A stretch of DNA of 39,313 bases from Kiritimatiellia bacterium (GTDB lineage: Bacteria; Verrucomicrobiota; Kiritimatiellia; RFP12; DVOR01), in assembly GCA_900771325.1 (NCBI GenBank), contig CAAGNN010000065.1:1-39313 (forward strand), given 5' to 3'. The translations under genes were made by a program, and so were the position numbers. The notes beneath the pieces were generated by a model, which was given only the letters and a program-made list of their open reading frames with translations, did no database searches and was not told the origin of the DNA. Shown here one piece after another: positions 23,439-30,836 of this stretch; position 1 is the stretch's first letter, and each line of letters opens with the position of its first letter.

Positions 23439-24053
23439 ATGGCTATCAATAGCGTCCAAGTGTGCGACAACATCGGCTCAATGTGGGGCGTCTCCGTCAA
23501 GGACTACACGCTCAATGACGTGCAGACCGACCTGCAGGACCTGTTGGTGGCCGTCTCCAAGCAGCGCGCCAACGCCGTCGAGCAAGAGGTCACGCCCCTG
23601 AGCAAGCGAATGGAGGCGCGCAACGACCTCCTCGAGAAGTTCGGCAACGCCCTCGCTGAACTCACCAAGCTTCAGGCCTCCTTCAAGTCCGACGACCCCG
23701 GCTCCAAGGATATGAGCGGCTGGATAAGCTCCTCGACCGTCGACCTGCTCAAGACCCTCGGCTACTCCCCAACAACCATCGCCAACATCTCCGAGGGCGA
23801 CTACAAGGACAACGAGAAGCGGCCGGACTTCTACTACTCTTCCGCCGACAGAGGCTACAGCGCCAACAAGAAGACCATCGAGGGGATGATCCAGTCGGTC
23901 AAGAGCAAGATCGACGGCTTGAACACCGATGCCCAGAGCGATATGACGCGCCTGCAGTCGCTCGTCGACCGCCGCGACGAGGCCTACTCCACCGCCACCA
24001 ACCTGATGACCGACGTGAGCGACACCCGCTCGAACGCCATCCGCAATATGTAA
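23439..24053 (+). CDS. Secreted-filament-like protein, paralogue 2 of 4
   Basis: A 204-residue protein of the same plan. N-terminal 'INSVQVCDNIGSMWGVSVKD', a helix with 'RMEARNDLLEKFGNALAELT', a variable middle around 'LKTLGYSPTTIANISEG', and the shared C-terminal helix 'LVDRRDEAYSTATNLMTDV', ending RNM. The 'MEARN.LLEKFGNALAEL' helix matches 'ARQQKLSELGDALAIL' of paralogue 1. The ATG at 23439 (MAINSV) follows GAGGAACC; the open frame reaches back to 23403 without a better start. It is the longest gap in the set (36 bases) from its predecessor. Confidence 0.55.
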   Translation: MAINSVQVCDNIGSMWGVSVKDYTLNDVQTDLQDLLVAVSKQRANAVEQEVTPLSKRMEARNDLLEKFGNALAELTKLQASFKSDDPGSKDMSGWISSSTVDLLKTLGYSPTTIANISEGDYKDNEKRPDFYYSSADRGYSANKKTIEGMIQSVKSKIDGLNTDAQSDMTRLQSLVDRRDEAYSTATNLMTDVSDTRSNAIRNM

Positions 24054-24061
24054 GGGCGCCT

Positions 24062-24574
24062 ATGGCTATCGGCATTACCCAGATTGCAACCAACGCCTAC
24101 GCCCCCGACGGCGCGCAGGCCATTAACCTCTTCTCCCTAGGCGAGGCGCAGAATCTCACCCTCGGCCAGATGGTCGCCGCCATCTGTATTCAGGCCGCCG
24201 ATGCCTACGAGACCCAGAGCGTCTCGCGGATGAACCGGATGAATCAGCGCATCGACAACCTGGAGCAGGCCTCGGAAATTATGTCCAAGCTCGCCAAGGG
24301 CACGATGTCCAGCAGCGAGTGGGCCTCCGCCAAGGAGTTCCTGAGCAAGACCTATGGTATTACCGCCCTGCCCAACAGCATCTCCGCCGTCAACGACCGG
24401 CTGGACGCCACCCGCACCATCGGTGCCACCCTCGAAGGGCAGACCAGCGACACGCAACAAGAGATGATCGAGGTCCAGTCCCTCATCTCCCAGCGTGATG
24501 TCTCCTACTCCACCTCCACCAATATCCTCCGCGCGCTGACCACCTCCAACCAGAGCACGGCCGCTAACTTCTAA
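24062..24574 (+). CDS. Secreted-filament-like protein, paralogue 3 of 4
   Basis: A 170-residue protein. After a short N-terminus comes 'SLGEAQNLTLGQMVAAICIQ', a region shared with paralogue 4 ('LSVGQLVMALCLARA'). It then has 'NRMNQRIDNLEQASEIMSKL', a variable middle with 'LSKTYGITALP' (compare 'LSKYGISLSL' in paralogue 1), and the C-terminal 'LISQRDVSYSTSTNILRAL', ending ANF. It lies eight bases after paralogue 2. No signal peptide. Function inferred only from family resemblance and neighbours. Confidence 0.55.
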   Translation: MAIGITQIATNAYAPDGAQAINLFSLGEAQNLTLGQMVAAICIQAADAYETQSVSRMNRMNQRIDNLEQASEIMSKLAKGTMSSSEWASAKEFLSKTYGITALPNSISAVNDRLDATRTIGATLEGQTSDTQQEMIEVQSLISQRDVSYSTSTNILRALTTSNQSTAANF

Positions 24575-24584
24575 GGAGCCCGCT

Positions 24585-25214
24585 ATGCCCATCGAAGTCA
24601 TCACCCAAAGCCTCTTCGCCGACTCGGCCAACCGCCCCGCCGAGTGGTTCGATGCCAACGGCAACTCCCTCCTCCAGCGCAACGTCTACAAGGTCGATGG
24701 TGTCACTGGCATCGCCGCCGATGGCACCCTCTCCGTCGGCCAGCTGGTGATGGCCCTCTGCCTAGCGCGCGCCACCAAGCTTGAGGACAAGATTATCGAG
24801 CTGATGAACGAGATTAGCGAGAACACCGAGAAGCTCAACACCATCAGCGCCGCCCAAAGCGACCTCACCACCTGGCTCGCTGAGCACACCTCCGACACCT
24901 CAAGCCTGCGCAAGAGTACCGTCCTTGCCTCCGGCAAGACCTGGGGCGAATGGATTACCGAGCTCAACGCCCTCGGCTTCAACATCCCCACCTACGACTC
25001 CTTCATTGTCATCGACGCTTACTACACTCAGGATCAACTCAACTCCTACGTCTCGGAGATGGATTCGCGGATGGACGAACTCAACACCTTCTCCCAGGAG
25101 ACGATGATCTCCCTGCAGTCCACCACCAGTAAGCGCGACCAAGCCTACGATATGATCTCCAACATCCTCAAGACCCTCAACACCACCCTCACCGGCAACG
25201 CCAACAACATCTAA
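24585..25214 (+). CDS. Secreted-filament-like protein, paralogue 4 of 4
   Basis: A 209-residue protein, ten bases after paralogue 3 with GGAG before the ATG. It has 'GTLSVGQLVMALCLARATKL', the long helix 'KIIELMNEISENTEKLNTIS', a central insert with 'WGEWITELNALGFNIPTYD', and the C-terminal 'STTSKRDQAYDMISNILKTL', ending NNI. Paralogues 3 and 4 share N-terminal sequence with each other that 1 and 2 lack, so the set probably arose by successive duplications. Last gene of the block. Confidence 0.55.
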   Translation: MPIEVITQSLFADSANRPAEWFDANGNSLLQRNVYKVDGVTGIAADGTLSVGQLVMALCLARATKLEDKIIELMNEISENTEKLNTISAAQSDLTTWLAEHTSDTSSLRKSTVLASGKTWGEWITELNALGFNIPTYDSFIVIDAYYTQDQLNSYVSEMDSRMDELNTFSQETMISLQSTTSKRDQAYDMISNILKTLNTTLTGNANNI

Positions 25215-25248
25215 CAGCGAAAAGGACTTTGCTTTTGGGCGAGGGGTG

Positions 25249-25257
25249 TGCTATTAT
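25249..25257 (+). promoter_or_regulatory. metK promoter (extended -10)
   Basis: TGCTATTAT (25249-25257) is an extended -10 box. The start of transcription would fall near 25264, just before the riboswitch, so the aptamer would be made first on this mRNA. Confidence 0.6.
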
Positions 25258-25267
25258 TCGCGGCACG

Positions 25268-25337
25268 TTTGCGTTGATTTGGAAAGCGCTCCGGCTTGCG
25301 GACGCAGACGTCTTGGAACTGCACGCTAAAATGGAGG
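25268..25337 (+). promoter_or_regulatory. SAM-II-like riboswitch upstream of metK
   Basis: Conserved blocks of the SAM-II (SAM-alpha) aptamer appear in order: TTGATTTG (25274-25281), CCGGCTTGC (25291-25299) and CGCTAAA (25324-25330) followed by GG. The outer stem P1 pairs TTTGCGT (25268-25274) with ACGCAGA (25302-25308). The pseudoknot can form between CTCC (25289-25292) in the loop and GGAG (25333-25336). The gene controlled makes S-adenosylmethionine, the ligand, so feedback is expected. In typical SAM-II switches the 3' strand masks the ribosome site of the gene; here metK starts about 90 bases further on. Confidence 0.75.
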
Positions 25338-25353
25338 CACCGGGAGTTTCCCC

Positions 25354-25419
25354 ATGGCGGCGGCAGGACGTGCGAGTGCACGGTCTGTCGTTTTCTTTTG
25401 GGGGGCTTTGCGGTCCTGA
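25354..25419 (+). CDS. Possible leader peptide between riboswitch and metK
   Basis: A 21-codon frame begins with the ATG at 25354, eight bases after GGGAG, and ends nine bases before metK. A second frame of 33 codons starts with the ATG inside the aptamer (25331) and ends overlapping the metK start (ATGA). Either could couple metK translation to the riboswitch. A hairpin GTCCT/AGGAC (25413-25425) covers the metK ribosome site. No protein homology; low confidence that either is translated. Confidence 0.25.
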   Translation: MAAAGRASARSVVFFWGALRS

Positions 25420-25428
25420 AAGGACACT

Positions 25429-26613
25429 ATGAGCAAGTTGTTGACACGGCACGTTTACACCTCGGAATCGGTTTCGGAGGGGCATCCCGACAAGGTGGCC
25501 GACGCCATCTCGGACGCGATTTTGGATGCGTGCCTGGCCTTGGATGATCGCGCGCATGTGGCGTGCGAGACGGCCTGCGGAAAGAATCTGGTGGTGAACC
25601 TGGGCGAGATTACTTGCCGGGGCTTTGAGACGCTGAACACGAAGGCCATTGCGCAGGAGGTCATCCGGCGCGTGGGCTATGACAATCCGGCCGAGGGCTT
25701 CTGCTGGCAGGACTTTACCTATATCAATAACCTGCATGCGCAGTCGCCGGACATCGACCAGGGGGTTAGCCGGGCCGACCCGGAGGAGCAGGGCGCGGGC
25801 GACCAGGGGATGATGTATGGCTACGCCACCAACGAGACGCCCGAGTTTCTGCCTCTGCCGGTGGTCTGCTCGCATCGGATTTTGGCGCGGCTGGCCGAGT
25901 TGCGCCACAGCGGGGCGATCGCGTGGCTGCGGCCGGACTCCAAGGCGCAGGTCTCGGTGCTTTATGAGGGCGGCAAGCCCCAGGAGATTACCTCGGTGGT
26001 TTGCTCGCACCAGACGCGGGAGGTGAGCGAAGAGACCATCCACGCGGGGCTCGAAGCGGTCATTCGCGAGGTGCTCGCGCCCACGGGGCTGCTGACGAAC
26101 CGGACAGCCTTCCACCTGAATCCCACCGGGCGCTTTGTGATTGGCGGTCCGGCCGGGGACGCGGGGGTGACCGGGCGCAAGATTATCGTGGATACCTACG
26201 GTGGCGTGGGGTCGCACGGCGGCGGGGCGTTTTCGGGGAAGGATCCCTCGAAGGTCGATCGCTCGGCGGCCTACTACGCGCGCTACGCGGCCAAGCAGAT
26301 TGTCGCGGCGGGGCTGGCCGAGAAGTGCGAAATCCAGGTGGCCTACGCCATCGGTCTGGCCAAGCCGATGAGTATCAATGTCTCGACCTACGGCACCGGG
26401 AAGGTGAGCGAGGAGGCGCTGGCGCAGCTCCTCCTCTCGGGCGAACTCTTCGACTTCCGCCCCGCCGCGCTCATTCGCGACCTAGACCTCACCCATCCCA
26501 AGGGCTGGTCCTACTCCGAAAACTGCACTTACGGTCACTTTGGCCGCACCATCGTGCCTTGGGAGCGCCTCGACCGTGTAGAGGCGCTGAAGGCTGCGAT
26601 GAGCGCCCGTTAG
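25429..26613 (+). CDS. metK: S-adenosylmethionine synthetase
   Basis: A 394-residue MetK. 'YTSESVSEGHPDKVADAISD' at the N-terminus is the ATP-site signature; 'GAGDQGMMYGYA' is the methionine/ATP loop; 'VIGGPAGDAGVTGRKIIVDT' and 'GGGAFSGKDPSKVDRSAAY' carry the phosphate-binding residues. It makes S-adenosylmethionine from methionine and ATP in the cytoplasm. AAAGGA lies five bases before the ATG. Transcribed alone from the promoter at 25249 and probably controlled by the SAM-II-like switch; a terminator-like structure follows. Confidence 0.97.
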   Translation: MSKLLTRHVYTSESVSEGHPDKVADAISDAILDACLALDDRAHVACETACGKNLVVNLGEITCRGFETLNTKAIAQEVIRRVGYDNPAEGFCWQDFTYINNLHAQSPDIDQGVSRADPEEQGAGDQGMMYGYATNETPEFLPLPVVCSHRILARLAELRHSGAIAWLRPDSKAQVSVLYEGGKPQEITSVVCSHQTREVSEETIHAGLEAVIREVLAPTGLLTNRTAFHLNPTGRFVIGGPAGDAGVTGRKIIVDTYGGVGSHGGGAFSGKDPSKVDRSAAYYARYAAKQIVAAGLAEKCEIQVAYAIGLAKPMSINVSTYGTGKVSEEALAQLLLSGELFDFRPAALIRDLDLTHPKGWSYSENCTYGHFGRTIVPWERLDRVEALKAAMSAR

Positions 26614-26641
26614 CGCGGGCAGATGACAGATGACCGATGAC

Positions 26642-26690
26642 AGATGACAGAGGCCTGTCCGCCGCAGGACGCGCCCTGTCATCTATTTTC
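26642..26690 (+). terminator. metK terminator
   Basis: AGATGACAG (26642-26650) pairs with CTGTCATCT (26676-26684), with an inner GTCC/GGAC stem, and is followed by ATTTTC. The left side belongs to a run of GATGACA-type direct repeats (from about 26621). Orientation fits the end of metK. Confidence 0.55.
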
Positions 26691-26732
26691 TATCATCTCC
26701 CCCTCTATTTTTCTGCAAAGGTTAGATTTTTC

Positions 26733-26741
26733 TGCTATAAT
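26733..26741 (+). promoter_or_regulatory. Promoter of the hydrogenase operon
   Basis: TGCTATAAT (26733-26741) is a perfect extended -10 element within an AT-rich stretch, 36 bases before the first start codon. No good -35 at 17 bases, which extended -10 promoters can do without. Confidence 0.65.
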
Positions 26742-26776
26742 GCGGGCGTTGTATCACCGTTTTGATGGAGAGAGAC

Positions 26777-27037
26777 ATGAGCGCAACAGTGACCGTTGAA
26801 ATCTGTATGGGCACCACCTGTTATGTGATGGGCAGTGCTCAATTAGCCGGTATTGCCGAACGCCTGCCGGAAGAGTGGAAGAGCCGCGTGACCGTGAAGG
26901 GAATGCGTTGCACCGGGGCCTGCCAGAAGGCCGAGCAGTTCGGGCGCGCGCCCTTTGTGCGGGTGAATGGCGAGATTATCGCCGAGGCGGACGAGGGGAA
27001 GATCCTCTCGGCCATTCGTGCGGCCCTTGAGCAGTAA
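26777..27037 (+). CDS. Thioredoxin-like [2Fe-2S] ferredoxin (NuoE/HydC type)
   Basis: An 86-residue protein with the thioredoxin-like ferredoxin pattern: 'EICMGTTCYVMG' (C-x4-C) and 'GMRCTGACQKAE' (C-x3-C), the four cysteines that hold a [2Fe-2S] cluster in NuoE and in small hydrogenase subunits. Electron transfer to or from the hydrogenase encoded 30 bases downstream is the likely role. The ATG at 26777 follows GGAGAG; an ATG at 26765 overlaps that ribosome site and is less likely. Confidence 0.85.
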   Translation: MSATVTVEICMGTTCYVMGSAQLAGIAERLPEEWKSRVTVKGMRCTGACQKAEQFGRAPFVRVNGEIIAEADEGKILSAIRAALEQ

Positions 27038-27067
27038 TTTGGAACGCGGACAAAGAGAGGAAGTGTT

Positions 27068-28510
27068 ATGGCTATCCCAATGATTAGCGAAGCCGACCGC
27101 CTGCGGCGCGAGGTGTTGGCCTATGTGATTAAGGCTGTCAAGGCCGGAACCTATGGCGACATTGACCGGATTCCCATCAAGATGCGCCCGAAGGGGCAGC
27201 CCTTCTCGCGCTGCTGCATCTATAAGGACCGCGCGGCCCTGCGTTATCGCTGCATGTCCGCCCTCGGCTTCCGTGTGGAGGATGAGACCGACGAGCTCAA
27301 GACGCTCCAATCCTACGCCGAGGATCTGAAGGATAATCCCCCGGCCGCCGACCCCTTCCTGACCATCTTCCCGGACGCCTGCTCGGCGTGTATGGAATCG
27401 CAGATTATGGTCACGAATATGTGCCGCGGCTGCTTGGCCCGCCCCTGCACCAACATCTGCCCGCGCAAGGCCATTCAAGTGCGCAACGGCCGCGCGCGTA
27501 TCTCCCACGAACTGTGCATCAACTGCGGCAAGTGCGCCGAGGTCTGCCGCTACCACGCTATCATCCAGGTGCCCCTGGCCTGTGCCGACGCCTGCCCCGT
27601 CGGCGCCATTGGCAAGACCGACGACGGCCGCGTGACCGTGGACCACGAGAAGTGCATCCGCTGCGGCAAGTGCATCAAGGCCTGCCCCTTCGCGGCCATT
27701 ATGCAGAGCAACCAGGTGGCTCACGTGGTCCGCGCCATCGCCGAGGGCAAGAAGGTCATCGCCCTGGTCGCCCCCGCCATCAATGGCTTCTTCCCCACCG
27801 AGCCCGGCAAGCTCTACACCGCCCTGCGCCAAGTCGGCTTCTCGGCGGTCTACGAAGTGGCCCGCGGCGGCGATGACACCGCCATTGCCGAGGCCGCCGA
27901 GTGGGCCGAGCGCAAGGCCGAGGGCGCGCCCTTTATGACCACCAGCTGCTGCCCGGCGTGGATTGAGTGCGTTGAGCGCCACATCCCCGAGCTCAAGCCC
28001 TACGTCTCCTCCACCCCCACGCCGATGGCCTACACCGATAAGCGCGCGAAGGCCGACCACCCGGACGCGGTGACCGTCTTCATCGGCCCGTGCATGGCCA
28101 AGCGCACTGAGGCCCACAAGCACGGCTCGCCCGACTACGTCATCACCGCCGAGGAGATTGGCGCCTGGTTGATGGCCGAGAATATTCAGCTTGACGACCT
28201 GGAGGCCAGCGAGCCCGAGCTCTCCGGCACCCAGTACGGTGCCGAGTTCGCCATCAGCGGCGGCGTGGCCAATGCCGTGGCCCACTATCTGCCCGAAGGC
28301 GTCCCCACCCCGACGGTCTTCAAGATCAACGGCCTCAACAAGAAGAACATCGCCCTCCTGCGCGTCTTCGCCAAGACCAAGAAGGCTCCGGCGGACATCA
28401 TCGAAGTGATGGTCTGCCCGGGTGGCTGCGTGGCCGGCCCCTGCGCCATCAACACCCCCGAGGATGCCGCCAAGCTCATCCAGTCTCGCCGCCCCGAAGG
28501 CTTCAAGTAA
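27068..28510 (+). CDS. Monomeric [FeFe] hydrogenase, group B-like
   Basis: A 480-residue protein. Ferredoxin-type cluster ligands occur at 'CRGCLARPCTNICP' (119-132), 'CINCGKCAEVC' (150-160) and 'CIRCGKCIKACP' (196-207). The H-cluster motifs are L1 TSCCPAW (292-298), L2 GPCMAKRTE (340-348) and L3 MVCPGGCVAGPC (448-459). L2 beginning with Gly-Pro-Cys and L3 ending Gly-Pro-Cys are traits I associate with group B enzymes of anaerobes, as opposed to prototypical group A (MPC...). It would evolve or consume H2 using ferredoxin in the cytoplasm. The maturases HydEFG are not in the window. GAGAGGAAG precedes the ATG. Confidence 0.9.
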   Translation: MAIPMISEADRLRREVLAYVIKAVKAGTYGDIDRIPIKMRPKGQPFSRCCIYKDRAALRYRCMSALGFRVEDETDELKTLQSYAEDLKDNPPAADPFLTIFPDACSACMESQIMVTNMCRGCLARPCTNICPRKAIQVRNGRARISHELCINCGKCAEVCRYHAIIQVPLACADACPVGAIGKTDDGRVTVDHEKCIRCGKCIKACPFAAIMQSNQVAHVVRAIAEGKKVIALVAPAINGFFPTEPGKLYTALRQVGFSAVYEVARGGDDTAIAEAAEWAERKAEGAPFMTTSCCPAWIECVERHIPELKPYVSSTPTPMAYTDKRAKADHPDAVTVFIGPCMAKRTEAHKHGSPDYVITAEEIGAWLMAENIQLDDLEASEPELSGTQYGAEFAISGGVANAVAHYLPEGVPTPTVFKINGLNKKNIALLRVFAKTKKAPADIIEVMVCPGGCVAGPCAINTPEDAAKLIQSRRPEGFK

Positions 28511-28511
28511 G

Positions 28512-29858
28512 ATGGCTGGCGATATCGCCTGCATCGGTGCCGGGTACATCGGCGGCCCCACGATGGCCGTCATTGCCAAGATGTGCCCCGAGCGCCAGGT
28601 GTGGGTGGTGGACTGCGACGAAGCGAAGATCGCCGCCTGGAACTCCGAGGAACTCCCGGTCTACGAGCCGGGCTTGAAGGAGGTTGTGCTCGCTTGCCGC
28701 GGGCGCAACCTCTTCTTCTCGACGGACATTGCCGGGGCCATTCGGCGTTGCGACCTCATCTTCGTGGGCGTGAATACGCCAACCAAGACCTTCGGCGAAG
28801 GGGCGGGCTACGCCTCGGACCTGCAGTTCTGGGAGGCGGCCGCGCGCACCATCGCCGCCGAGGCCAATGGTGACAAGGTGGTCATCGAGAAGTCGACCCT
28901 GCCGGTGCGCACAGCCGATGCAATGGCCGCCGTCCTGCACACCCACCCGGAACACACCTTCACCGTTCTCTCCAACCCCGAGTTCCTGGCCGAAGGCTCG
29001 GCCATTGAGGACCTCCTTCACCCCGACCGCGTGCTCATCGGCGGACCTGAAACGCCCGCCGGCCAGGCCGCCGTGGCCGCCTTGGCCGAGGTCTACGCCG
29101 CGTGGGTCCCCCGCGAGCGCATCCTCACCACGAATGTCTGGTCCAGTGAACTCTCCAAGCTCGCCGCCAACGCAATGCTCGCCCAGCGCATCTCCTCGAT
29201 TAACGCCTTCTCGGCCCTCTGCGAGGTGACCGGGGCAGACGTTGACGAAGTGGCCAACGTGCTGGGGATGGACCGCCGGATTGGGCCGCACTTCCTCAAG
29301 GCCGGCCCCGGCTTCGGCGGCTCGTGCTTCAAGAAGGATGTCCTGAGCCTGGTCTACCTCTGCCGCCAGTTTGGCCTCACCGAGTGCGCGGACTACTGGG
29401 AAGGGGTCATCCGGATGAACGAGCGCCAGCAGCGGCGCATCGTCGAGCGCACGGTCCACGCCCTCTTCAACACCCTCTCGGGCAAGCGCCTGGCCCTCTT
29501 CGGCTTTGCCTTCAAGGCCAACACCGGCGACACGCGCGAGACCCCGGCCCTGGCCATCGCTCGCCTCCTCCTCGAAGAGCGCGCCCAGCTCGTCATCACC
29601 GACCCCCGCGCCCTCCCCAATGCGCGGCGGGAGCTCGTGGGCGAAGCGGTCGACTTCTGTGAAGACCCCTACCGCGCGGCCGAGGGGGCCGATGCCATCC
29701 TCGTTCTCACCGAGTGGGCCGAATACCGCACCTTGGACTGGGCGCGCATCTACCGCGCGATGCGCAAGCCCGCCCTCCTCTTCGACACGCGCAACCTCCT
29801 CGACCAGGCCGCCCTCAAAGCCCTCGGCTTCCGCGTCCTGGCCGTAGGCAAGCCCTAA
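28512..29858 (+). CDS. ugd: UDP-glucose 6-dehydrogenase (eukaryotic-type)
   Basis: A 448-residue nucleotide-sugar dehydrogenase. Rossmann 'CIGAGYIGGPTMAVIA', 'VGVNTPTKTFGEGAGYASDL', 'EKSTLPVRTA', 'SNPEFLAEGSAIEDLLHPDR', and the catalytic cysteine in 'GPGFGGSCFKKDVLSLVYLC'. The pattern is that of animal/plant UGDH more than of short bacterial Ugd. It oxidises UDP-glucose to UDP-glucuronate, a precursor for acidic polysaccharides. The start at 28512 lies one base after the hydrogenase stop, so it may be read from the same transcript although functionally unrelated. Confidence 0.92.
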   Translation: MAGDIACIGAGYIGGPTMAVIAKMCPERQVWVVDCDEAKIAAWNSEELPVYEPGLKEVVLACRGRNLFFSTDIAGAIRRCDLIFVGVNTPTKTFGEGAGYASDLQFWEAAARTIAAEANGDKVVIEKSTLPVRTADAMAAVLHTHPEHTFTVLSNPEFLAEGSAIEDLLHPDRVLIGGPETPAGQAAVAALAEVYAAWVPRERILTTNVWSSELSKLAANAMLAQRISSINAFSALCEVTGADVDEVANVLGMDRRIGPHFLKAGPGFGGSCFKKDVLSLVYLCRQFGLTECADYWEGVIRMNERQQRRIVERTVHALFNTLSGKRLALFGFAFKANTGDTRETPALAIARLLLEERAQLVITDPRALPNARRELVGEAVDFCEDPYRAAEGADAILVLTEWAEYRTLDWARIYRAMRKPALLFDTRNLLDQAALKALGFRVLAVGKP

Positions 29859-29870
29859 GGGATTTCGTCA

Positions 29871-30317
29871 ATGTCCTCTTCTGACCCCGCAGCTGAGGCC
29901 GCCGCGCTCTTTACCGGCGGCTATTCTTGTGCCCAAGCGGTCCTCGCCGCGTGCGCTCCGGCCTTGGGGCTCGATCGCGCCACGGCCCTACGCCTGGCCA
30001 GCAGCCTCGGAGCCGGCCTGGGCGGTCTGCGCGAAACCTGCGGGGCCGTGACGGCGATGGCTGCGGTGCTGGGTCTGCGCCACGGCGGCACCGAGCCGAT
30101 GGATGCCAAGACCAAGGCCGCCTTATATCAGGAGGTCCAGACCGCGATTGCCGACTTCGATGCCACCTTCGCCACGCACAACTGCCGCGAACTCCTGCGC
30201 CGGGCCTCCATCGATAAGCAAGCCGGCGTGGCCCCGGAGGAGCGCTCGGCGGCCTACTACGCCAAGCGCCCGTGCGAAGCCTTCGTCCGCTTCTGCGCCC
30301 AACGCGCCCTCCAATAG
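29871..30317 (+). CDS. C_GCAxxG_C_C family protein
   Basis: A 148-residue protein of the family named for its cysteine pattern: 'GYSCAQAVLAAC', then 'GLRETCGAVTAMAAVLG' (the GCAxxG-like core, here TCGAVTA), then 'HNCRELL' and 'RPCEAFVRFC'. Thought to be a small redox or metal-binding protein, often beside oxidoreductases in anaerobes; its reaction is not known. Twelve bases after ugd and six before the sugar transferase gene, so part of the same operon. Confidence 0.8.
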   Translation: MSSSDPAAEAAALFTGGYSCAQAVLAACAPALGLDRATALRLASSLGAGLGGLRETCGAVTAMAAVLGLRHGGTEPMDAKTKAALYQEVQTAIADFDATFATHNCRELLRRASIDKQAGVAPEERSAAYYAKRPCEAFVRFCAQRALQ

Positions 30318-30323
30318 AAGCCT

Positions 30324-30836
30324 ATGCCGCGCGCGCTGGAACTCTGCCTGGTGCTCATCACCCTGCCGCTCTGGGGCGCGGCCATTCTCCTCATCGCGCT
30401 GGTACTGGCCTTCGATCGGCCCATCTTCTTCCGCCAAGTGCGTCCCGGCCTCCACGGCCGCCCCTTCACCCTCATCAAGTTCCGCACGATGCGCCCGGGC
30501 CCCGAGCCTGATGCCCAGCGCCTGACGCGCCTCGGCCGCTTCCTCCGCGCCACTTCGCTCGATGAACTGCCCGAACTGCTCAACGTCCTGCGCGGCGAGA
30601 TGGCCCTCGTCGGTCCCCGCCCGCTCCTGATGGCCTACCTGGCCGAATACACGCCCGCCGAGCACCACCGCCACGATGTCCGCCCCGGCATCACCGGCTG
30701 GGCGCAGGTCCACGGCCGCAACGCCATCACCCGTGCCGACAAAGTCCGCTACGACCTCGACTACATCGCCCGCCGCTCGACGGCCTTCGACCTCTACATC
30801 CTCTTCCTCACCCTCTTTCATCTGCGGGGAAACTAA
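30324..30836 (+). CDS. Sugar-phosphate transferase, PglC/WcaJ core type
   Basis: A 170-residue minimal bacterial sugar transferase. An N-terminal hydrophobic re-entrant helix ('LVLITLPLWGAAILLIALVL') is followed by 'PIFFRQVRPGLHGRPFTLIK', 'KFRTM', 'LRATSLDELPELLNVLRGEM' with the catalytic Asp-Glu pair, 'ALVGPRPLL' and 'RPGITGWAQVHGRN'. Such enzymes put the first sugar phosphate on undecaprenyl phosphate for surface glycans. It lacks the extra membrane domains of WcaJ. Its stop overlaps the next start (TAATG). UDP-glucuronate from the upstream dehydrogenase may feed the same glycan. Confidence 0.88.
   Translation: MPRALELCLVLITLPLWGAAILLIALVLAFDRPIFFRQVRPGLHGRPFTLIKFRTMRPGPEPDAQRLTRLGRFLRATSLDELPELLNVLRGEMALVGPRPLLMAYLAEYTPAEHHRHDVRPGITGWAQVHGRNAITRADKVRYDLDYIARRSTAFDLYILFLTLFHLRGN

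Noticed and set aside
20667..23459. A 930-codon open frame on the minus strand over the translocator-like gene
   Set aside because: Leu/Gly/Arg-rich antisense frame without motifs or ribosome site. The plus-strand genes have starts, ribosome sites and shared protein motifs.
25268..25425. SAM-I riboswitch before metK
   Set aside because: None of the SAM-I core elements is present; the conserved blocks match SAM-II instead.
26621..26650. GATGACA repeats after metK as a further 22-bp array
   Set aside because: Spacing is about 7-15 bases and irregular; the right-hand copy forms a terminator-like stem instead.
26843..28579. A 578-codon open frame opposite the hydrogenase
   Set aside because: Antisense frame; all hydrogenase cluster motifs are on the plus strand.
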